From Acanthococcus lagerstroemiae (lineage: Eukaryota; Arthropoda; Insecta; Hemiptera; Eriococcidae): a stretch of DNA of 64,000 bases. The stretch lies in the NCBI GenBank assembly GCA_031841125.1, contig CM063110.1, positions 33,557,214-33,621,213 on the forward strand, given 5' to 3'. The first letter of the stretch is position 1; the number at the start of each line of letters is the position of its first letter. The notes below the pieces were generated by a model. That model searched no databases, had not been told where the DNA came from, and saw only the letters and a list, made by a program, of their open reading frames with translations. The translations under genes were made by a program, and so were the position numbers. Shown piece by piece: positions 56,862-64,000 of this stretch.

Positions 56862-57430
56862 ATAGGGCTTTTCATCGTCGGGTTTGTTTACATGATTTCT
56901 TATCTCGCTGTAGAATTATCACCAAGGAGCTGTATGAGGTGTTACAAGAAAAGAGCCTCAATGGTAATCAGACACTGAGGCCCTTTTCTGTGCCAAATCA
57001 CATTGTGGTTCCTTTGGCCCATTCTGATACGAATTTTGTTTTTGTTTTTCTTTCAGTACTCTGTTTAGAATAAAAATGAAAAACCGTAATAATATGTCAA
57101 AAGAAATCATGATGTGATCTGGCACATAAAATGGCCTCAATGGCAAGGGAACATTAGGACCCTTTTCTGTGTCACATCACATTGTGGTTCTTTTGGCACA
57201 TTTTATTACAAATTTTCATCTTTTTCTTTCAGTGCTCTACTTACAAACTCTGAAATTCGTAATAAAATGTGTCAAAAGAATCATAATACAATGTGGCACA
57301 GAAAAGAGCCTCAGTATCTTATTACCATTGACGCCCTTTTCTTGTGTCAAGTCACATACCTCATTGATGATAATTCTACATCGAGATAAGAAATCACGAA
57401 AACAAACCCGCCGATGAAAAAAAAGCCCTA
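56862..57430. mobile_element. foldback structure overlapping the KRBA2-like tail
   Basis: The left part (aatagggcttttcatcg, gggtttgttt, gatttcttatctcg, tgtagaattatca, agaaaagagcctcaatggta) recurs inverted at 57275-57430 (ttaccattgacgcccttttc, tgatgataattctacatcga, gataagaaatcacgaaaaca, gccctat). Between them a palindromic unit (cccttttctgtg, caaatcacattgtggttc ... aaaatgtgtcaaaagaatca, aatgtggcacag) is present twice in tandem, about 165 bp apart. The whole could fold into a branched hairpin. Confidence 0.7.
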
Positions 57431-60400
57431 TCGATGCGCTTGCCATCAGAAGACTCTCACGTGCAATAGCATGTGACATAGCAGCTCGTCGTGCTCCAAC
57501 AAATGAGTATAATCCGTTCACCTTCGTTCTTTTTTAAAATGGTAATTGTTTGTTCCATTTAAAACTCAATTTTTTGACTAAATCGTGTTATATGTTTCGC
57601 ATTACACATTGAATTTCACATTTCACAATTCGCCTAATGCTCAGTCAGCATTTTATAAAAAGACTAGTCATTTTATGATAGGCCCAGGCAACTTTTTGAA
57701 TTAATTCGGCATTCACTTAATTAACCTGCATTAATACGACAACATTTCCTAATATGCCGCTATAATAATAAAAAGCTGTAATCATATGCCAGAAGTTTCA
57801 AAAGATCTTCATAAATCACTGAATTCTGAGTCAAATGAGCAGCACTTCATTTTGCACCAATTCTACTTATTTTTCAATATTTTTTCCCTAAAAATAATTT
57901 TTGTAGTTTTTTACTCAAAAATACTGAAAATAATTGCCGACTTCGGAAAAAAAATTGAAAAAAATTAATGATTAATGAATTAGTAGAAAAGTTTTTAGAA
58001 AAATATGTTCTTTTGCAAGTGAGATGCCCTTTCTCCTGCCGCATCACATTAATCGATCATCAAGGAATTACGAGTAGGATCGATATCTCCTGGGGTGCAT
58101 CTCCAATTAAAAAGAAGACTGGACTTCGTCGGTAGATACTTTGCTAGATTATTTTGAAATTGGATGAAAATTGTCTCATTGTATTCATCTTAATTTTTCC
58201 TTTAAGACGATACCCATGTTGTATTTTCGTTTTCGCGGATTCATAGCATTTATTGCAAATTGGGGGAGGGGGTCATTTAAAGGTCATTTATTTAAAAATT
58301 CGATTTTGTTAGACACCCTGCCTCTGAAATGTTATCCTCCGGGGACAGTGTCTCCTTATTTTCTTTTTGCGTGGTCTTCAGAGCCCCTCGCGGCCAATTT
58401 AAGATTACCGAGGAAATTCCGTGTTATACTGGCACTTTCATCTTAGCTCATAATTAAGTGCACTGTGACGCAAAGATGAAGAAGTGTCGACGATGAAAGA
58501 AAATCCGAAGTATCTGCTCGCTTTAGCGGCAGGTAGCGCGAATACGTCTAAACCATACGCTTTTTCTCGAGTTTACATGAAATTTCGCGAACTACCTTTT
58601 CAAACACAAACTAATTGCCGCGACACGTTTCACTCAAAAATTAATTTTCACGAGGTTACTTGGTAAATTAAAAATAAGACGCCTGCAAAAAAGACGGGGG
58701 AAAAAATAAGAAAAAAACCCCTCCTGAGAACAAGGTAAACGACGAGCCGGTGTACTCCAGAAATTTTACATCGAAAAGAAGTTTACTTGTAGAAAAACTC
58801 GAAAGGAAGGAAAAATAAAGTTTCTTTCCCAGCAAAATGAGCGAAAGGGGGAGAAAGACAGAGAGACGACGCGATAGAGACAGAAACAGGAAGGAGAGAG
58901 AAAAAAGGAGAATAGAAAAGGCAGCATCTGGTGAAGTAGCTGATGGTATCAAATTTTATTAAAACCTGATGCTTTTAAATTATTATCGTCGTCTTAGCTC
59001 CCCAAATTTATTGTTTGATTACCAATTAAAAATGTTAGCTTCGGTAAATATCTGGTTAATATTTCTCGCGTACTTTCTCTCCTCGGCCGTATTAATCAAC
59101 TTCGACGTATTTGTTTACGTCGACTAATAAATTTCGTTATTCTTTCTCGTCGTTCGATTCGCGTCCAAAATTTGCCAGTTTATAGCGAATGCCTGCGTTC
59201 CCCTCCTTATTTCTGGAGTTCAAGTACAACTAGCCGTATTCTAAGACTTTGCTAGCTCGAAAATAAAATGACTGGATCTGGCCGATACAGGAACACGTAT
59301 CGGGAATAACAAAAATTCGCCGGTGGGTGTGTCTTTGTTAAACGAAAACCCCACAAAAAGCTCTAATTTAGTCGATACAAACAAAAACACTGCACACACT
59401 GGATTCAAGTCGAAAAATACGCGCCAAAGTTCTATGAAGTCTCAGTATATATACTCGTAGCTTCGCTGTAGAAGAAGAACACGGCCGAGGAACAGATAGG
59501 AAAGACAGAAGAAAAAAAAGACTGAAAAAGAACGAAAAGGAAAAAAAAAAGAATTCATTCGACGAAACTTTCTATTTACCAATTGTTGACAATTTCAAGG
59601 CGAGCTTTTTATATTCTCGGCCACAATGACCACAATTTAAACAGTAAATGGAAAACATAGGACGAAATGTAACAAAATGAACGGATCCGTTGTGGCGGGG
59701 TCGGGCCCCGCACACCGTCCTACCTTTTCATTATTACTTTCGCTCGAAAAATCTCGTGTACGAATCGCAGTCGTCGCCGTCCCCGATTAGGTCCGGCTGA
59801 CATGTACGGAGTCGTGTACGGTAAATTTAACCCGCGGATTATTTTCGCCTTTTCGAGACTCGAAGATATTTGACAATTTGACCGGCGACCGTACACCCGG
59901 TCCGACGAGTAGTAATAATTTCCCGGTTAAAAGCCGCGGTTACATTTTATATATTGGCTTTTCAACCGCATCGTCTGCGACGAATAGCGGACCTTTGCTT
60001 CGTTCTCATTCGGGTCAAGAAGTTCCCAAATCCTGTTGGCACCTATCGCGAAGGTCGGGCTGAAGAGTTACGCGAAGTTACAACTCCATTTGATGACACG
60101 TGGGTCTTAATCGTCTAAATTTAGTTTTACAACTGTTAGTGAGCAACTGAGGGTGGTACTTTGTGGTTCGTGAATTCATTTGAGAAATATGTACGCAGAC
60201 GGTATTGTACGGTGCGTTGGAGACTGTAGCTAATGGCGATCTAAATGAAACGTACAAAAAAGAGGAGACTCGAAAATGAAGTAGAATTCAGTAAATGAGG
60301 TTCCGAAATTTGGTTAAAAAGGCAAACATTGACGCACTTGTGGAGTCAGTCAATCAATAATCTTTCAATTGTATATTCGTATACAGTACTTGCTGACCCG

Positions 60401-61087
60401 CTTCGCGGCTCATCTAGACCGTGGGCTAAAGTGAGTTGGCTAAGGTGAGCTGGCTAAAGTGTGTTGGGTTAACTGAGTTAGTCTCTTCCTCTTAGCTTTA
60501 CAGCTAAACGCTTTCCTGTCTTCCCTCCCCGTCCTCCCAACGATTCTCTGTGATCCACATCCGTGATCTTTTCCTGCCTGAAAACTTGCAGTTTTCCTCC
60601 CTCCACCCTTCCCGCACTGCCGGCATCAACTGCTAATGCGACTGATAAGCGGGTGGTCACTTCACTTCTTCTCATTTTTTAATGTCTTATGGACTTCACT
60701 TTTTGCTTACGTTCTTTGTAACCAGTTACAAATTTAGAAGCCAAGCCGCTATATGCACTCGAAAAATAGCCTCCCTCATCCACTTCATATCCTCCTAATG
60801 AGCTGCAGTAGGTCAAAAATTGCTAACTATTTCCCAGATATGTCTTTTGCTACTGTTTCCTTTTTCCTGTCTGCCTCTTCTTCTTTTTCTCTTTTCCCGA
60901 ATTTTCTTCCTTTTTCCCGCTGTTTTTGTACAAAAATTTGCCGCCCCTGGAAATCTGTCACCTTAGGCACTTGCCTATTGTGCCTATTGGGAACTCCATC
61001 GCTGGAACTGATACCACATACAGGTATTTAGATCTTTTGGAGGAGGGGATTCGGACCCCCGCTTTGTTCCACGGTATCCGCATCTAC
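57431..61087. other. unassigned stretch with CpG-rich segment at 59.6-60.1 kb
   Basis: No gene is supported. 59640-60065 is CpG-rich (gtggcggggtcgggcccc; gcagtcgtcgccgtccccg) without a domain-bearing frame. 60420-60475 repeats a word of about 16 bp (gtgagttggctaaggt), preceded by tgacccgcttcgcggctcat, a sequence that looks like part of a dispersed repeat. Confidence 0.35.
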
Positions 61088-61088
61088 C

Positions 61089-61135
61089 CTCAGCTCTTAT
61101 GATTCACCCGCCAACCTTGAACAAACACACCCACC
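61089..61135 (+). repeat. dispersed repeat (cagctcttatgrttc family), copy 1
   Basis: The segment cagctcttatgattcacccg followed by aaccttgaacaaacacaccc matches 62646-62694 with few differences. Both continue into A/T-rich tails (tacatattagagaag; tttttatatagaag), suggesting related 3' ends of an unidentified element. Confidence 0.6.
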
Positions 61136-61291
61136 CACCCAAAGATAAACTAACACTCCTATACATATTAGAGAAGAGAGATTTTGATTATGTGACGCAG
61201 GACACATTTTTACCTGCAGTTTTAACTAATAGTTGCCGTAAAAAAAAAAAAAAATCGGCGCATTATTTACCTATTATACTTCTAAAATAAC

Positions 61292-62075
61292 TATTGCTGT
61301 CGATTTTGAAAAAAAAATCGATTAAATTGAATCGATTTAAAAAAATCGAAAATCGGCAAATCTTATAATCGCGATTATTTTAAATCGATTACAAAAGCTG
61401 AATCGATTAAAAAAATCGAGTTGATTAAAAACTTCCGATTTTTTAAATCGTCGATTAAAAAGATGTACCGGATTTTATAGTTCCGGCATGTATTTAGAAA
61501 TGGATTTAACTTGATCAATCAATCATGTTAAATCCAGTTTTATTCACTCCTTCGCCCCACTTCCCTTTATTACTGCAGACGAACGGTGACGAATCCAGAC
61601 GAAGTTGGAGAAATGAAACAAATTCGATGCTTCATTTTTCTTTATTCTTTCGAGTAAATGAATGAACAGACTGTTTTGTGTGTAAGTAACTTTTGTTTTA
61701 TGATTTTTTGCTTTTTGGTTTTTGAATAAATGACATACCGAAATAAGTTTTTGATTCCTCTAACTCATGCTTTGTGTTTTATACTTTTGATTGAATCAAA
61801 TCGAGCCGATTTAAATGGGCCGAATCGATTCGTGTCTGATAACTAATAACTAATACGAGTAAGTATTCTAACTATACAAGTCGAATCCAGTGGAATCACG
61901 TCGAGTTGACTCGATGGAAATCGGTCGATTAATTGTGTCAAATTGAATCAATTAAAATTGGTCGATTAATCGCGTCAAGTTGAATCGATTAAAATCGATT
62001 GATTAATCGATTCACCAACGTTGCCGATTAAAAAAAATCGATTAATCGATTAATCGAGTTGAATTAACACCACTA
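61292..62075. mobile_element. hAT-like element with AATCGATT-rich interior, copy 2
   Basis: A perfect 8 bp direct repeat AAAATAAC flanks it (61284-61291 and 62076-62083). The left end is tattgctgtcgatttt and the right end, inverted, tagtggtgttaattcaactc (about 10 of 15 terminal positions match). Both subterminal zones (61305-61470 and 61910-62060) are dense in aatcgattaaaaaaatcga and gattaatcgatt words; the central part 61480-61800 is ordinary AT-rich sequence. No coding capacity. The element at 19489-20055 shares the terminus type and interior word. Confidence 0.72.
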
Positions 62076-62645
62076 AAAATAACCTTTATTGTTTCTGTTC
62101 CTAACCTTTCTTTGTGTATGTTCGTGCGGGCGTGTCTGTGTGCGTATTTTGATAGACGAATCGGCGTGTAGCGGCTAGCCGGTTCTTGGCTCGGAAAAGG
62201 TTCCCTGAGAAACGCTACTGAAATTTACGGAAATTTACAACTGCAAATACATAGCTTCAACTCTCATTGCGTTCAGATGGAAGACCCTAATCTATTTGCA
62301 GTTTACTGCTTCAAATTTGTGTTATTCAGAGAAAAATGTTAGTGTTTTCAAAAATTCAGTCGGATAATTTGAAGGAATGCTGAACATAGTTTAAAAAATA
62401 ATAATAATTTTAGGGCTTTTGGAGGTGATACGTGGTTGAAAATGGGCCGTGTGGTACATGAATGAGTACGAAACGATATCCAAATATGTTATGGTCGCAT
62501 TATATCCGATCAATGTAAAACAATTCCAAAAAGTTCTAGTTAAAAAAAATTAGGGGGCCCTCAAGGGGCAAAATTTTTTATAGCCTAAAATCTATTCCGG
62601 GTTCATACGAACACATCCAGAAAGTACGACCCCGCTCCCCCCCCC

Positions 62646-62694
62646 CCAGCTCTTATGGTTCAGCCGCTAACCTCGAACAAACACACCCACAAAT
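62646..62694 (+). repeat. dispersed repeat (cagctcttatgrttc family), copy 2
   Basis: Matches 61089-61135 in order (cagctcttatggttcagccg, aacctcgaacaaacacaccc). It is preceded by a C run of about 13 (62635-62647). Confidence 0.6.
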
Positions 62695-63140
62695 AACAGA
62701 CAAACATTCATTTTTATATAGAAGATTTTTACACCTAATTATTCGAACTCGACAGTACGATTAACGGCGTTTTTGTTTCATTCCGAGTATACCCCCGGCC
62801 TATTATAGACAGAGGTATCCCTCACCCTCTCCCCCTTCTTAACATTTTGAGCAGTTCGTTGAAACTGTTTACTTTTTAGGAATTGGTCGATTTCGTTTCT
62901 TCAATTAGTTTTGGGTCTTCCATTCTTTTTGATTTTGTGGCCCAGAAACCGAAAAATTGCCTAGTATGTCCATCTATAGTAGACTTGCTATGTGCCCTCC
63001 CCCCGTTGTGGAATTTCGTCCATTATTGTCACCCAGGGGAAGATTCACATGGTTTTCACACTGTTGTTACCTTCCGCGAATCTTCTCCAGCAGCTCTGGA
63101 GGGAAACATTTGTCACTCGACATTCAGTTATGACTCTGTC
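62695..63140. other. unassigned stretch
   Basis: No gene or repeat recognised. Confidence 0.4.
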
Positions 63141-63335
63141 AAGACCGGGTTTTCTACTGCCCTTTCGTCACTCGGTTGTCACGCTATTGGTACTCAATTT
63201 TCTGGTGGATTTTGTCACTGTGTTGTCACTTTCATGGTACTAAATTTCCTAGTGGATTTTGTCACTCGGTTGCCACTCTATTCGTGCTCAATTTCCTGAT
63301 GGATTTAGTCGCTCTGTTGTCTCAATATTTTCACC
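63141..63335. repeat. 47-bp tandem repeat
   Basis: The unit ggtactcaattttctggtgg, attttgtcactgtgttgtca, ctttcat recurs at about 63189, 63236 and 63283 with roughly 80 percent identity, with a weaker unit upstream near 63140. The frames over it (138 codons at 62883-63299) reflect the repeat and show no domain. Confidence 0.75.
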
Positions 63336-64000
63336 AGAGCGCCTGAGGCTCCCCTATCCCTAAAAGTAGGGGTCATTGGACTCTCAGATTTAGAGACAAG
63401 GACAAGCTGAAGCACACTACGAAATGAAATTGCAAGTATATTTTCCCTAAAACTAATGATGCCCAGAAAAAATACGAAAGTAAAAAAACGACACTAGGTA
63501 AAGTATACGAGAAAATAATAAGACACTATGTAAACATAGAAATTGGGAAAAAGCAAATCTTTCAGGAACACCAGTATGGATGTAGGGAAGGAAGATGAAG
63601 GGCGGATTCCAAGGCTCGGGTTGAGCGGAAAATTAGAAAAGAGGAATATCTTACGAGGCCTCAGTGGGTTTTTAATTTGTCTGTATGTGTAAACAATCCC
63701 AAGAAAACCTGAAAGTGTTTTGAACTTATATTTACTAATCAAGTCTGAAATAAAATAGAGCTTTAAACGAAACTGGTGTTCGAAAAAGTCGTAATAAGTT
63801 CGAATCGAACCTAGGAATGTTCTTGAACAGGTTGAGAGAAAACTGTTGAACTGTAAACATGTTTGGAATAGTATTATAGAGTTTTAAGCAATCGCTATAA
63901 GAAACACGTGGAGTCTAAAGCACTATAGTAAGAGTCGTAATGAACTTTTGAAGAGTTATATGTGGAACCTGGACAAATATTGAAGATTTTTGAGTAAGAC
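63336..64000. other. unassigned window end
   Basis: No gene or repeat recognised; AT-rich with chance short frames. Confidence 0.4.

Noticed and set aside
61020..61110. B-box-like ggggattcggaccccc, possible tRNA
   Set aside because: No A box at tRNA spacing and no cloverleaf.
62883..63299. 138-codon frame near the window end
   Set aside because: Overlaps a 47 bp tandem repeat that keeps the frame open; no domain.
48800..64000. Downstream DDR exons (post-discoidin region, transmembrane segment, kinase)
   Set aside because: Looked for the G/D/W-rich block after the discoidin domain and for kinase motifs; none recognised.
1..64000. CRISPR arrays, prokaryotic operons, phage genes
   Set aside because: All gene-like content is eukaryotic (spliced exons, LINEs, LTR elements); tandem repeats lack spacer structure.

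Overview
The window is eukaryotic nuclear DNA, almost certainly from an arthropod and most likely an insect. It is AT-rich, has no operons or compact bacterial-type genes, contains long homopolymer runs, and is full of insect-type transposable elements: LINEs of R1-like, jockey-like and RTE-like types, BEL/Pao and Gypsy relics, mariner, Tigger/pogo-like and hAT-like DNA transposons, and tRNA-derived SINEs. I cannot name the species. The only host gene I can support is a discoidin domain receptor (DDR-type receptor tyrosine kinase) on the + strand. Two consecutive exons of its extracellular discoidin (F5/8 type C) domain lie at 26683-26914 and 48578-48725, joined in phase by a 21.7 kb intron. 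I found no other DDR exon (signal peptide, N-terminal half of the discoidin domain, transmembrane segment, kinase) in the window; they presumably lie outside it on both sides.

Layout. 0.4-1.6 kb: decayed Gypsy pol (minus). 2-20 kb: mostly unassigned non-coding DNA with short inverted-repeat elements, notably a hAT-like element at 10.0 kb, a Tigger-like pair at 10.9 and 16.7 kb, a tRNA-like SINE head at 12.3 kb, and hAT-like elements at 15.9, 19.3 and 19.5 kb. 20.1-21.3 kb: two LINE fragments fused end to end (minus). 23.3-25.9 kb: an RTE-like LINE interrupted by two tandem R1-like 3' ends. 26.7 kb: DDR exon, followed 56 nt later by a hairpin element with 75 bp arms. 27.3-27.9 kb: a tandem repeat of about 173 bp. 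30.9-32.0 kb: a 1.1 kb inverted-repeat element with an unrecognised ORF. 32.4-33.5 kb: LINE relic embedded in a local repeat. 34.5-35.05 kb: hairpin element with 237 bp arms. 35.6-36.2 kb: hAT-like element with a SINE nested inside it (13 bp target duplication). 37.3-41.8 kb: BEL/Pao integrase end and LTR start, then a nearly complete LINE. 43.4-48.3 kb: an R1-like LINE (minus) interrupted by a 1.64 kb TTAA-bounded foldback element. 48.6 kb: second DDR exon. 50.6-53.5 kb: jockey-like LINE. 53.5-54.4 kb: mariner relic (minus). 55.06-56.24 kb: RTE-like LINE pieces (minus), one split by a 226 bp MITE. 56.5-57.4 kb: fragment of a KRBA2-like transposon-derived gene running into a foldback. 57.5-64 kb: mostly unassigned, with an AATCGATT-rich hAT-like element at 61.3-62.1 kb.

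The genes do not form a pathway. The host component is one intron-rich receptor gene; everything else coding is decayed mobile-element sequence. The most interesting non-standard signal is a group of hAT-like non-autonomous elements (10.0, 15.9, 19.5, 35.6, 61.3 kb) whose interiors are made of short, element-specific, degenerate word repeats, together with the TTAA foldback whose arms are arrays of a ~140 bp unit. All assignments rest on reading the sequence by eye; no database search was run.
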